Below are positions 15,057-24,484 of a stretch of 64,000 bases of DNA, one piece after another. The position numbers were made by a program, and so were the translations under genes. Source of the DNA: Loigolactobacillus binensis (GTDB lineage: Bacteria > Bacillota > Bacilli > Lactobacillales > Lactobacillaceae); the NCBI RefSeq assembly GCF_005405165.1, contig NZ_BJDN01000004.1, positions 1-64,000 of the forward strand, given 5' to 3'. Each line of letters begins with the position of its first letter. Position 1 is the first letter of the stretch. The notes beneath the pieces are model-generated. The model was not told the DNA's origin, did not search any database, and saw only the letters and a list, made by a program, of their open reading frames with translations.

Positions 15057-17092
15057 TTGTGCTTTGGTCGCGGCTTGGTCGGCAATTTACGGCGCATGGC
15101 GTTTTGTTTAACAACGAGATTCAGTGGCTTGCCAGTTGTCGGTTTAAATTGCCGTTTTGTGCCTGCTTTAGGTTCTGTGGTGAACGATTGTCTTGTGCGC
15201 GGCGTTGGCGCTTTGGTTGGGTCTTTCGGATTGGCTAATTTAGTCGTACTTGGATCGCGTGGCTTGGATTGCGTGACCGGTGAAGCAGTCGGCTTTTTCT
15301 TGATCGGATCAGAATTAGATGGTTGTCGTGGATTCTTAGGTGGATCAACCACCAGTTTACGTCGTTGCATTTCTTCACGGTGTTTCTTTGCAGCCAGTTC
15401 ACGTTCTGATTGATTGTCTTGACGTTGATTTTTCAACCCATTTTTGAAATCATCAATGCCTTTTTTTGCGGTTGCCTTACCTTGATGTAGGCCGTATTTA
15501 GTATTGGTTGGTAAGTCCTTTAACTGTTCCTTAGTCCGTTTGGCGGTTGCGGCCATTTTCTTTTTGGTGTCTAATGCGGCACCGACTTTTTTACCGGCGC
15601 GGGTCATTTTACTACTGGTGGCATCGCGTTTATTTGGTTGGGGGCGTTTTGGCTTACCTTTACCGTTTGTGTCAGTATCAGTTTCAGTCTGTGGTTGCGA
15701 TCGTGGTTTTAAATCGCGGGCGAGCATACCACCCATTGCGGCATTACCCATGACTTGCCGGATTAAACGACTACCACTGCGGCGCAGGCGACTGGCACCA
15801 GCTTGGGAATCAGAACTTTTAAGCTGCATCATACCCATTAAATCGCCCAGCTTCATCCAGATACCGGCAAAGATGACAATCTGGAGAAAGGCAACTAGGA
15901 AGAATGGGGTGGTGGTCGATAGGCCGTAGATCATGGTGGAAAGGCAGAATGTCAATGTTAAGACGATGGTGACACCAGCCCGCATCATAATCGTATTGAA
16001 TAGGCGTAAAACCGCCGTTTTCATTAGGCCATTAAAGCCCGGAATCATGGCTAAGAGACAACTGATCGGCAAGAAAATGGCGTAGATGATGAAGAGGATC
16101 TGACTAAATAACATCATCGCCGTTAGAAAGAAGACAAAGATGGTGATCGCGATATCAAAGATACTGACAAAGGTGGTCACGCCTAGACGTTGAATGGTTT
16201 TGACGGCGGATAGATTGTCGTTTTCTTTATCTTCAATTTCGGCTTTGACGATCTCTGTTCGGTCTTTACCTTTATTTTTGAACGGATCAGTTTTAACGAG
16301 CTTATTGACGCGGTCTTCACCCACTTCTTTAATATTGGAATCACCGAACTGTAATAACGTCCACGGTTGCTTGACTTGAATGTTAAATAACGTTTCGCGG
16401 ATCGCATCAACACCGTTTTTTGAGGTGGATTGCTTATTTTGCATGATCATTTTAGACCCCGTGTTTAAGGCTGAGGTACTCATGTCGGCAGAAAATTGAT
16501 TGATCTTACCAATATAATCGGGTGAGTAAGCAACAAAGCTAGCCGACAAAATAAAGATCACCACAAAATTGACCACCGCTGAGATGGCTTTGGAAGATTC
16601 GCGTTTGACCAAGCCGGTATAGGCGACATACACACCGAGCACTAATACCAGTAACAAAAGCATACCGGGATAAAAGCCATCAGCGCTAAAGCCGTTTTTA
16701 GAAACGCCAGCAAGTAGCTGCATATTTTTACCGATGGCATCGGTGGTATCTTTGATGAAGTCCAATGAATAAGCTTGTTGAATCAGGTAGCCAGTGGCGT
16801 AGGAAAGGTAGACGGAGATCAACCACAGAAAGTTGGTGATGGCATAAATGGCGTACATGACTGACTTGCCAATGCCATCACCCCAGTTCCATGGCAACCA
16901 ATCCCATGATGAATCAACGAAATAGTCCAGTTGATAGTTGTTGACCGGATATTTGGAAAATTCGTGTTTATTATTGACAGTTTCATCAACTAAGCCAGCA
17001 GCGTGGACGCTTTGGAGCAAAGTAGCACTCACTAGCACCACGACTAGTACCAGGCCAATCAGTAATAAAAGTCGTTTTTTACGGGGCGACAT
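15053..17092 (-). CDS. VirB6-like mobilome membrane protein (CD3337/EF1877 family, Tn916 Orf15-like)
   Basis: This 679-residue protein starts with a signal-like helix (LLLIGLVLVVVLVSATLL), then several membrane segments separated by a large loop, including a central pair around residues 310-350 and 370-425. The C-terminal 230 residues are a basic, Pro/Lys/Arg-rich cytoplasmic tail. This is the layout of the VirB6-like channel protein of Tn916 elements. The gene follows the VirB4 gene directly (adjacent at 17092/17093) and overlaps the next by 4 bp. Confidence 0.88.
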   Translation of the reverse strand: MSPRKKRLLLLIGLVLVVVLVSATLLQSVHAAGLVDETVNNKHEFSKYPVNNYQLDYFVDSSWDWLPWNWGDGIGKSVMYAIYAITNFLWLISVYLSYATGYLIQQAYSLDFIKDTTDAIGKNMQLLAGVSKNGFSADGFYPGMLLLLVLVLGVYVAYTGLVKRESSKAISAVVNFVVIFILSASFVAYSPDYIGKINQFSADMSTSALNTGSKMIMQNKQSTSKNGVDAIRETLFNIQVKQPWTLLQFGDSNIKEVGEDRVNKLVKTDPFKNKGKDRTEIVKAEIEDKENDNLSAVKTIQRLGVTTFVSIFDIAITIFVFFLTAMMLFSQILFIIYAIFLPISCLLAMIPGFNGLMKTAVLRLFNTIMMRAGVTIVLTLTFCLSTMIYGLSTTTPFFLVAFLQIVIFAGIWMKLGDLMGMMQLKSSDSQAGASRLRRSGSRLIRQVMGNAAMGGMLARDLKPRSQPQTETDTDTNGKGKPKRPQPNKRDATSSKMTRAGKKVGAALDTKKKMAATAKRTKEQLKDLPTNTKYGLHQGKATAKKGIDDFKNGLKNQRQDNQSERELAAKKHREEMQRRKLVVDPPKNPRQPSNSDPIKKKPTASPVTQSKPRDPSTTKLANPKDPTKAPTPRTRQSFTTEPKAGTKRQFKPTTGKPLNLVVKQNAMRRKLPTKPRPKHK

Positions 17093-19546
17093 TTACTCAC
17101 CTCCAGTTATCTGCGCTGGTGGGCGAGTGTCGAAGGCTTTGTACAGGTGTTCAAAAATATAATCAAAGTGCAACACGCCGACATGACCCCAAATATCTTG
17201 AAATAAGCATTCACCATTATCTAGTGAACGTAAGCGGTGTTGATTGCTTTCATCTTCGGCATCCAAGCCAAAGAAAGTGAGCGTGTTTTTGATTTCATTG
17301 ATATCGGTCGAGCGAAAGGCAAATTTCATACCGATATTATTTTTCATCTTTTCGTCTAAAAGATCATTGGCATTTTGGGTGACCAGGTAAACGCCAGCGT
17401 TCATTGAGCGACCTTCACGGATCAACTTCATGGATAGAGCTTTACCTTGTGCGACGTTCAAGAATGCCCAAGCCTCATCGAGATCCACAATTTTAAATTG
17501 CGAACGATCGGCATGAATAAAGTCGATGGCGAAAGTCGAGATGATCATCAACATGGCGACGGATAACATTTCCGCGGTGATGTATTCGTCTTGGGTTTTG
17601 TCGGCATCAGGTAAGACCAAGTCGGCAATTTGAATGATATTGATTTTGCGGTCCAAGGCGATCGAACGGCGGGTGGAACCATCTGAAAAGAGTAAGGCAG
17701 CAAAATCATAGTCGGTGAACGATTCAATATGATCAGCGATATTGTTGGCAATCGGAGTCCCTTCGCGGCGCAGTTCGGTGATCACTTTCAATAATCCTAG
17801 TTGCGGATCAAGGGTGACGTTGCGAATTGCTTTGCGTAAAGTAGGAAATCGTTCGGCGTCACGGCTAGAGATCCCGGTCAAAAAGGTGAGTGTATCCACC
17901 GCTAAACTTTCGGAATCTTTCGGATTGCTAAGAATGATGTAAGGATCGAGTAAACCGCGATTAGCTTCTTCACTAGTTAAATTAACAATATTGATGTCAT
18001 CTTGCATGAAGTCTAAGTTTTTTGCCCAGTCGGTTCGTTCCGATTTTGGGTCAAGAATTAAAGCTTGCGAGCCATAGAGGACGGCGTAGTAAACGAGTAA
18101 GTTATTGGAAAATGACTTGCCGCCACCCAGTGAACCAAGGAAAGCGGCCGAAAGAGCATTGGTCACTGTTCCCTTTAAACCTTGCGCGGCTAGATCAGGT
18201 TTGATGAAAACATTACGGCCGGTATCCACGTTGTAGCCCACATAAATACCCTCACGTTCACCTAAGGCTTGGGTAGCACCAAAGCCTAATGAAGCAATGA
18301 AATCACTGGTGACGTACTGGATATAATCGTTCATGTAGCGCTTTGAAGCGGGCATGAACTCGCTGTGTAAACCGAGCATATCGCCGAAAGGCCGAACCAA
18401 TTTGATATTCAACGAATCATAGAAATCAAGAACTTGATCAGCGCGCTTTTTCATTTCATCATAGCTTTTTCCACTAACGCGGATTACATAGGAAATTTTG
18501 TACATGGCGTCTTTGGTTTGATCAAGCTCAGCTTCCAAGTCGTCAACGGAATCAAGGGCATCGGCGACACCGCGAGTGGTTTCATTATTAGATTCATAGG
18601 CGTGATTATCTAAATCTTTCAGCTCTTTCTTTTTATTGCGTACCTTGGTCAGCGCCTTTTTGTTGGTCACAATTTCCACATTTAGTGAGGTATCAATGGG
18701 AAAATCGAATTGTTGTTGCTGGAAGTAGAAAATCTCACTACCGGGAAAATCTAATTCACCCACAATATCGGACAAGGCCATATAGGTGACATAGGATTCA
18801 GTAAAGCCGTGAGTGATGATCAAGTAACGTTGCTTTTGTTCGATCAATGAACGGGTCGGTTTGATCAAATCATATTTTTTGATCACCGTATCTTGATCAT
18901 CTTTTTGTCGTGGCAGGTGGTATTGGTAGTCTTCATAATCTTGCCCTGACATACCATAAAGATGTTCTAACAAGTAACCAAAATCATCTTTGATCAGCGG
19001 TCGAATTTTGAAGCGGCGACTAACTTTATCGGAGAGAAACCGGGCGACTTTACGAAATCGATCAACTTCACTGTTATTCATCACCATGAAATCACCGGTA
19101 TATTTTTCGTTGAATTCGTGGAGAAAGTCCTGAATGCCAAGCATAATATCATGCCAAACACCTTTAGCGGATAGCTCACGATCATTTAGCAACAGTTTGA
19201 AACCAATAAAAAAACGATAATCAACTTGATTATCGCCAATATTGTCGATCAACGTGGCGGCCTGACCGTCAATGTGCGTATCGGCAATACTTTTTAAATT
19301 ACCTTTGACTGTGGTCTTGGAACGGCGCATTGTGTCATTAATACTGGATTCCGTGGCCAGTTGTAAGAGATGCAGTTTACCGTCACGGTTTTGTGAGATC
19401 AACTGACGGAAATTTTCGTGGACTTCCGCTTTTTGATCAGGTGAGAGAAAGGAATAGTTATAGGGGACGAGTTCGTAATAGGCGAAGCATTCGCCATCAC
19501 GATTAAACACTAGATTGTCTTCGATATATTTTATGGGAAACTTCAC
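17093..19546 (-). CDS. VirB4-like conjugation ATPase (Tn916 Orf16-like)
   Basis: This 817-residue cytoplasmic ATPase powers the mating channel. The Walker A is SLGGGKSF (about residues 471-478), with a PKSE segment just after, and the Walker B is KIVDLDEAWAF (about 683-693); the TQNANDLLD segment follows as in VirB4/TraE proteins. It starts at GTG, overlapping the TcpE stop by 4 bp (GTGA). Full length for the family; no damage is visible. Confidence 0.93.
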   Translation of the reverse strand: MKFPIKYIEDNLVFNRDGECFAYYELVPYNYSFLSPDQKAEVHENFRQLISQNRDGKLHLLQLATESSINDTMRRSKTTVKGNLKSIADTHIDGQAATLIDNIGDNQVDYRFFIGFKLLLNDRELSAKGVWHDIMLGIQDFLHEFNEKYTGDFMVMNNSEVDRFRKVARFLSDKVSRRFKIRPLIKDDFGYLLEHLYGMSGQDYEDYQYHLPRQKDDQDTVIKKYDLIKPTRSLIEQKQRYLIITHGFTESYVTYMALSDIVGELDFPGSEIFYFQQQQFDFPIDTSLNVEIVTNKKALTKVRNKKKELKDLDNHAYESNNETTRGVADALDSVDDLEAELDQTKDAMYKISYVIRVSGKSYDEMKKRADQVLDFYDSLNIKLVRPFGDMLGLHSEFMPASKRYMNDYIQYVTSDFIASLGFGATQALGEREGIYVGYNVDTGRNVFIKPDLAAQGLKGTVTNALSAAFLGSLGGGKSFSNNLLVYYAVLYGSQALILDPKSERTDWAKNLDFMQDDINIVNLTSEEANRGLLDPYIILSNPKDSESLAVDTLTFLTGISSRDAERFPTLRKAIRNVTLDPQLGLLKVITELRREGTPIANNIADHIESFTDYDFAALLFSDGSTRRSIALDRKINIIQIADLVLPDADKTQDEYITAEMLSVAMLMIISTFAIDFIHADRSQFKIVDLDEAWAFLNVAQGKALSMKLIREGRSMNAGVYLVTQNANDLLDEKMKNNIGMKFAFRSTDINEIKNTLTFFGLDAEDESNQHRLRSLDNGECLFQDIWGHVGVLHFDYIFEHLYKAFDTRPPAQITGGE

Positions 19547-19923
19547 TGGTCGAACCTCCTTACGTGGGTGATATGGTCAAGGGCATGGGCTTTAACGGGT
19601 TTGACTGGCCGTCCGGCAAACGTGATCTTCTGGGCGGTAAAATAAGTGATCACTGAGCGTAGAAAGCCTAGTGGCCGCTTATTATCAAAAGTCTTTTGAC
19701 TCATGACCCAAGTAATGGCCGCCGGAATACCGAGATATTTCAGGAACGCGCCGTCAATAAAACTCAGCGGTGGCACATCACCCAGTAACATGACCAAAAA
19801 TAACGCAACGATGAACCAAGTCATTTGGGTAAACGTGACGGGGAACGGTAGATTAACATCGTTGATCGCATAGAGCACTTTTTCTACCGACCAAATGCTG
19901 GTGTAACTACGAATCTTTTTCAT
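19543..19923 (-). CDS. TcpE-family conjugal transfer membrane protein (Tn916 Orf17-like)
   Basis: This 126-residue protein has a short cytoplasmic start (MKKIRSYTSIWSVEKVLYAI), two close membrane segments (FTQMTWFIVALFLVMLL and FLKYLGIPAAITWVM) and a basic tail, the TcpE layout. TcpE is a small inner-membrane part of the mating channel. An AGGAGG-type site precedes the ATG, and its end overlaps the VirB4 start. Confidence 0.88.
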   Translation of the reverse strand: MKKIRSYTSIWSVEKVLYAINDVNLPFPVTFTQMTWFIVALFLVMLLGDVPPLSFIDGAFLKYLGIPAAITWVMSQKTFDNKRPLGFLRSVITYFTAQKITFAGRPVKPVKAHALDHITHVRRFDQ

Positions 19924-19990
19924 AAGTGACCTCCTTTCATTGGGGTAAAGAGGACTGATCCATTTGCTAGATCAGCCCCCGAGTAGAAAT

Positions 19991-20494
19991 TTAGTTTGTG
20001 TATTCATAAATAGCGCTGTTGGTAATCAAATAGTTACCTTCAATTTCCATATCACGACCCAGTGCTTCAAAGTCGAGGTAGGCAATGACTTGATCTGGCA
20101 GGTCACCGAAAACGGCACCAGATTCTACAGCATCTTGAGCTAGCTCGGCCATGTCAGACACACCTTTATAGATAATGATATTCTCAGCGTTTTCAGCCAG
20201 TTCTTCAATATCACGGAACCATTCGCCGATCAAGGCACTAACGTCAGCACCAAAATCGTATTCTTCAAGCCGTTCTAAAGCAGCATACTTACGATTGATT
20301 TCATCTATTGAATCAAAACGATCAATTTCAAAAGGTGCTTCGTAATCATGGATCGCGTACTCTTCACTGTCATTTTTCAATTCCAGCTGTTCGGCAATGG
20401 CATCAGGGTATAACGGTGGGGTGAACCATTTACCTGTGGTCTTGCCTTGATTGTAATAACCTAAGTTGACGATAAAAACGCGTACCGTTTCCAT
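19991..20494 (-). CDS. ardA: ArdA-family antirestriction protein (Tn916 Orf18-like)
   Basis: This 167-residue protein is strongly acidic (long runs of D and E) and starts with the ArdA-type VFIVNLGYYNQGKTTGKWF. ArdA proteins imitate the shape and charge of B-form DNA and block type I restriction enzymes, protecting the element on entry into a new host. The position between TcpD and TcpE is the same as in Tn916. A GAGGGAG site precedes the ATG. Confidence 0.93.
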   Translation of the reverse strand: METVRVFIVNLGYYNQGKTTGKWFTPPLYPDAIAEQLELKNDSEEYAIHDYEAPFEIDRFDSIDEINRKYAALERLEEYDFGADVSALIGEWFRDIEELAENAENIIIYKGVSDMAELAQDAVESGAVFGDLPDQVIAYLDFEALGRDMEIEGNYLITNSAIYEYTN

Positions 20495-20519
20495 TTAGCT
20501 CCCTCTTTTCTGACAGTAA

Positions 20520-20741
20520 TTAGGCGCCAACAACACGATTGAATAAGTTCAATAGCACATCTTTGACGCCGGCGGTATTAAATACCAACCCAACGGCGAT
20601 CAAAGCAATGATCAGAAAGCCGATCAGTTTAGAAAATTCGCGTTTAAAGCCTAAGAAAACACCGATCACGGCAATTGCCATCAGCACTAAAGACTGGGCG
20701 TTGCTAGTGAACCAGTTGAAGAGATTTTGTCCGAAGTTCAT
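20520..20741 (-). CDS. TcpD-family membrane protein
   Basis: This 73-residue protein has two membrane segments (QSLVLMAIAVIGVFLGF and LIGFLIIALIAVGLVF), a short N-terminal amphipathic piece and the NRVVGA end typical of TcpD. It is thought to be a small part of the mating channel. A GAAAGGATG site precedes the ATG. ArdA follows 25 bp later; the 121 bp upstream hold no further gene. Confidence 0.82.
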   Translation of the reverse strand: MNFGQNLFNWFTSNAQSLVLMAIAVIGVFLGFKREFSKLIGFLIIALIAVGLVFNTAGVKDVLLNLFNRVVGA

Positions 20742-20862
20742 AGAAATTCATCCTTTCATTTAGAAAATATAGTCAGTTTATGATTGTTATGGAAAACTCC
20801 TTTATAGATTGCACGCTTTTTGACAGGGTAACGCACGACCATTCTTAGATGATTTATTTATG

Positions 20863-21900
20863 TTAATCACTCAATAATTGAAACCGCGATGCAATAGCTT
20901 TGATAATCGGCACCGTCACACTATTACCGGCTTGCTTATACAGTTGTGCGTCAGATAGGCCAGAGTCCTTGGCTTTATAAAACACTTCATCAGGAAAACC
21001 TTGCAGACGCCAGTATTCGAGTGGCGTTAAACGGCGTATGCGTAATTCTGGATCAACGACTGCTTCACTGCCATCAGTTAGTAAAGTGTGCGCTTTTTTA
21101 TGAGCAACGCGGCCGCGTCGAGTTTGACTAGTGGGATAGGTTAGACTGATGCCATCACCACTATGCGCATTAGTGTAACCACGATGAGTGGCGTCTGATA
21201 CCTTGAGTGATTTTTGGGGTGGCGTGATGATCTTTGTTCTAATGCCAGAAGTGGCGACCAAAGTTGGTGCGATACCATCCGGGTCATAAACTCGTTCATA
21301 TTGATGCGTCACATTTGGATTGACTTGAGCTAGTCCTTTAGTAGCCGTTGTTCCATTGTCTGGGATAGGAAATACTTGTCGCTGACGTTTTGTTCTAAGA
21401 TGTCCGATAATGAATAGACGCTCGCGGTGTTGGGGAACGAGGGTGGCAGAATCGAGAACTGACCATTCAACGTCATACCCCAATTGGTCCAATTCAATTT
21501 GCACTCTAAGGAAGTCAAGTCCGCCGTTAATACTAAGAAGGTTTTTAACGTTCTCAATAAATAGAATTGTGGGTCGGCGGTTATCGGGTAGTTGCTTAAT
21601 AAGGTTTGTAACTGTGAAGAACAGACTTGAACGATGGCCTGCGGTGAATCCTTGCAATTTTCCAGCAAGGCTGATGTCTTGGCATGGAAATCCGAAGCAC
21701 CAAATATCTGCGGTTGGAAGTTCAGCAATTCTAACTGTTGTGATGTCATGAGCGGTCCATTCTCCTTTAGTATCAAAGATTGCTTCATAGCTTTTACGCG
21801 AAAATTTATCTATTTCGCAATAGCCAACACAGGTGTGCCCGGCTTGTTCCATACCAAGCCTAAAACCACCAATGCCTGAAAATAGGTCTAAAAATTTCAT
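20863..21900 (-). CDS. DNA (cytosine-5-)-methyltransferase, no visible restriction partner
   Basis: This 345-residue enzyme has the conserved motifs in order: I FSGIGGFRLG (7-16), IV GFPCQDIS with catalytic Cys73, VI ENV (116-118), VIII QHRERLFIIG (157-166), and a C-terminal QAGNSV (IX/X). It transfers a methyl group to cytosine in a short specific site, which the variable region 170-270 would set; I cannot name the site. No endonuclease gene adjoins it, so it probably protects the ICE from host restriction or acts on regulation. It is an insertion relative to the Tn916 core. Confidence 0.93.
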   Translation of the reverse strand: MKFLDLFSGIGGFRLGMEQAGHTCVGYCEIDKFSRKSYEAIFDTKGEWTAHDITTVRIAELPTADIWCFGFPCQDISLAGKLQGFTAGHRSSLFFTVTNLIKQLPDNRRPTILFIENVKNLLSINGGLDFLRVQIELDQLGYDVEWSVLDSATLVPQHRERLFIIGHLRTKRQRQVFPIPDNGTTATKGLAQVNPNVTHQYERVYDPDGIAPTLVATSGIRTKIITPPQKSLKVSDATHRGYTNAHSGDGISLTYPTSQTRRGRVAHKKAHTLLTDGSEAVVDPELRIRRLTPLEYWRLQGFPDEVFYKAKDSGLSDAQLYKQAGNSVTVPIIKAIASRFQLLSD

Positions 21901-21916
21901 GATGATACCTCAAAGT

Positions 21917-22240
21917 TCAAAAATATTTGCGGGAAGATTTGATGGTCAGTAACGGCCAACCAGTTTTAGCCGAGACCTGATAAAGCAATTGCAATAACTC
22001 TTCATTTTTAAGTGGCTTGCCGTACACGTCTAAAATCGGTGCCGGCCAATGTACAGAAAAACGCCAATCAATATAGCTGGTTGGCGTTAGATACTTATCT
22101 AGTTCATGTAATTGCAGAAATTTAGGATCTTCGATAACACCGACTAATTGTAATCGGTAGTAATAAACATTGAAAATATAGTCTTTGATGCCAGCAGGAA
22201 AGGTAGCAAGTGGTTTATTCAGTTCCTTGGTCGTTTTCAA
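21917..22240 (-). CDS. Unrecognised small ICE protein after the relaxase gene
   Basis: The likely start is a TTG at 22240 preceded by a strong GGAGGTG 6 nt away, giving 107 residues (MKTTKELNKPLATFPAG...); the ATG at 22285 has no such site. The product has no membrane segment; WRFSVHWPAPILDVYGKPL and the C-terminal TGWPLLTIKSSRKYF stand out but I do not recognise a family. It overlaps the end of the MobT gene by 26 bp and precedes the methyltransferase by 16 bp, so it is in the transfer operon. Confidence 0.7.
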   Translation of the reverse strand: MKTTKELNKPLATFPAGIKDYIFNVYYYRLQLVGVIEDPKFLQLHELDKYLTPTSYIDWRFSVHWPAPILDVYGKPLKNEELLQLLYQVSAKTGWPLLTIKSSRKYF

Positions 22241-23420
22241 AATAATCACCTCCAACTTCACTAATGCCAAGGGTTTGTTGTTCAAGTATTGTTTGATGCT
22301 TTTGTTTTAATTCAGTGTTTTTGATCATGGCTATTGTGCTGTTATTACCGTTATAGCCGTCAATGTTAAGCAGAACTTTAAGGGTTGGGGCAACTTGTTT
22401 TTTTATCCAAGCGCGAGTACGCCGTAGATCAAAAGGTTCAGGGTCAAGGGTCAGTCGTAGCGGCTGCCGGCCTTTGCCGCAAAAAGCTGCCCAGGTTGGA
22501 TTAAGCGGCCATTTAGCCCGGTCTTTATTTTTGCCCCGATTAACAAAACGAATATAGCGAGTAATAATGCCAAAAGCGGTTCGCTCAACATCACGATAGG
22601 CAAGTAAATCTTCAATGGCTATCTTGGCGCGATCATTTTTCAAACGTATCTCAAAGCGATTTTTGATGCCAACGGCTTGATAGTCTGCACCAAATTTATG
22701 TTGCTGTTCCGCTTCCTTTTCATAGATACAGAAATAAATATCGCTTTTCATCGAACCGACATATAAACTCGCACCATGATCTTCTGCTTGTTCGTCAGTC
22801 ATGGCACCGGACTTTAAGCCTTCAAATCGCCGCATTACTGAAATACATTCGTTCTTTTCACACTTGGTAATGAGTTCAGGGATGCTGAGAATACCTGCAT
22901 GGTCATTGATGGCTAAATCTAGTCGTTTAAAAACGGCTTTAAGTTCTAGACACCGTCTAAAGAAATCGAACCAAGTTTCATCATGAGCTAATAAGATTCC
23001 TTCAAACTCACGACAACCTTGGCCTTTAAGTTCCAGCAACGTGCCGATCTTTTCAGTTGGTGTTGAACTCATCACTTGGATATTACTGAAAACGTAGCTA
23101 GAGGAATAACCGTACAGGCCCCAATCATTGAATAGCATGAAGTCTATTTTTAAATTGAGTACCTTTTCAATCAAGGTCTCCACATCATGAGTGGGGAAGC
23201 GAATCCGCACATAATCAAAATTGAGTGTTAATTCTGGATCTTCACCCCAGTGAGCTAATACATAGTCAATTTGCATTTGTAAAGAACTACTTGGACTGCG
23301 CGTCCCGTTTTCTAAACGTTGGACGTGTCTCACTGTAATTCCGATGCGTCGAGCTAAAGTTGTTTGCGTGATATTCAGTTGCTTACGCTTAGTCCGTATT
23401 TGTTCACGCCAAATCGGCAT
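22215..23420 (-). CDS. MobT-type relaxase / replication initiation protein with HTH (Tn916 Orf20-like)
   Basis: This 401-residue protein starts with an XRE-type helix-turn-helix (ITQTTLARRIGITVRHVQRLENG, about residues 17-39) followed by a Rep_trans (replication initiation factor) domain. Such proteins nick oriT, stay bound to the 5' end, and start both transfer and rolling-circle replication of the element. The gene lies just left of the oriT-like hairpin at 23554-23577, the usual arrangement. The start is supported by a GAAAGGAG site. It is full length. Confidence 0.9.
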   Translation of the reverse strand: MPIWREQIRTKRKQLNITQTTLARRIGITVRHVQRLENGTRSPSSSLQMQIDYVLAHWGEDPELTLNFDYVRIRFPTHDVETLIEKVLNLKIDFMLFNDWGLYGYSSSYVFSNIQVMSSTPTEKIGTLLELKGQGCREFEGILLAHDETWFDFFRRCLELKAVFKRLDLAINDHAGILSIPELITKCEKNECISVMRRFEGLKSGAMTDEQAEDHGASLYVGSMKSDIYFCIYEKEAEQQHKFGADYQAVGIKNRFEIRLKNDRAKIAIEDLLAYRDVERTAFGIITRYIRFVNRGKNKDRAKWPLNPTWAAFCGKGRQPLRLTLDPEPFDLRRTRAWIKKQVAPTLKVLLNIDGYNGNNSTIAMIKNTELKQKHQTILEQQTLGISEVGGDYFENDQGTE

Positions 23421-23553
23421 AGAATCAGCTCCTTTCTTTTTTGGAATATAAAAAGGCGACCTTACACAAGCTGGTCGTCTTTAGGTGAAACTATTAAGTT
23501 GTAATTATGGCAACGTTTCTACGTTATTTTCGGCCGTGACGTATCAGTTTTCT

Positions 23554-23603
23554 ACCCCCGTGTTACATACCGGGGGTTGATGCGGCCGGCTTGCGCCGAC
23601 CGC
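23554..23603. other. Candidate origin of transfer (oriT)
   Basis: ACCCCCG (23554-23560) and CGGGGGT (23571-23577) form a perfect 7-bp inverted repeat with a 10-nt loop TGTTACATAC. A second hairpin follows: GCGGCCGGC (82-90) with GCCGACCGC (95-103), one mismatch. From memory, the oriT nick region of ICEBs1 is also an ACCCCCC...GGGGGGT inverted repeat, and MobT relaxases act on it. The place, beside mobT, is right. The rest of 23421-23890 is a GC-rich stretch to about 23660, then AT-rich DNA leading into the AbiE promoter; I see no gene in it. Confidence 0.72.
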
Positions 23604-23890
23604 CGCCTCCGCTCGCGCTTTTCGCGCTGCACAGCACGGCGGGGCGAGTTAGCGCTAGCATTATTGTGATGTTGGGCAAGTCCATTAAAGTTATGTTAGC
23701 TATTTGAATCAATCCAGCAAAATCTTAGTGCCGTAAAAAATGTTATTGAAAGTGAACCGATTTTAGTATTTGAGCTGCAAGAATATAGCTAACAGACAAT
23801 TCAATAAACTATGAATCGCTTTATCCGCTTTTTACTCACTATATGTTATAATCTGAGTAGAAAACGGACTTTTGGATTGAGGTGAAATAA

Positions 23891-24484
23891 ATGAGCCAAC
23901 AAGATGAAATCATTGAGTACTTGAACAAGAATGGTGGTCAAATTACATCTAAAACCGCTAGTTCAATGGGTATCTCACCTAGAGTGCTGCGCAACATGTA
24001 TGCTCATGGGCAGCTTGAAAGATTGGCACCAGGTGTTTATATTGATCCACTTGAGTTTGGTGACGATATTGCTGCGATACAATATAGCCTTTCAAAAGGT
24101 GTTTTCTTCAAAGATACGGCGCTTTTTCTCTATGGAATGATCGACCGGACACCAAGCACCTACGAAATGAACTTTCCGTTGCCATACGCGTACAGTACTA
24201 AAACCGATGCACCAATCAAGATTTATCGACAAAAAAAGGAGCTTTATGAAATTGGCATAACGACAACTAAAACTCCTGGTGGACACCTAGTTAAGGTTTA
24301 CGATGTTGAGCGCACCTTGTGTGATATCCTGCGAACACGAGATAGGTCCGATGCCGAGACGATTAAACAAGCAATGAATAGTTACGCCCATCAGAAAGGA
24401 AAAAATCTCCGCCAGTTAATGGCGTACGCAAGAACATTTAAAGTAGAAGAAGAGATTAGAACGTATATGGAGGTCCTACTGTGA
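23891..24484 (+). CDS. AbiEi-type antitoxin of a type IV toxin-antitoxin system
   Basis: This 197-residue protein has an N-terminal winged-helix (EIIEYLNKNGGQITSKTASS, then GISPRVLRNMYAHGQLERLAPGVYI) followed by the AbiEi core (VYDVERTLCDILRTRDR and AYAR near the end). AbiEi represses its own operon and counters the AbiEii nucleotidyltransferase. The gene is on the plus strand, opposite to the transfer genes, with a TATAAT box at 23848-23853 and GAGGTG before the ATG. The GTGA overlap with the next gene ties the two together. Confidence 0.9.
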   Translation: MSQQDEIIEYLNKNGGQITSKTASSMGISPRVLRNMYAHGQLERLAPGVYIDPLEFGDDIAAIQYSLSKGVFFKDTALFLYGMIDRTPSTYEMNFPLPYAYSTKTDAPIKIYRQKKELYEIGITTTKTPGGHLVKVYDVERTLCDILRTRDRSDAETIKQAMNSYAHQKGKNLRQLMAYARTFKVEEEIRTYMEVLL

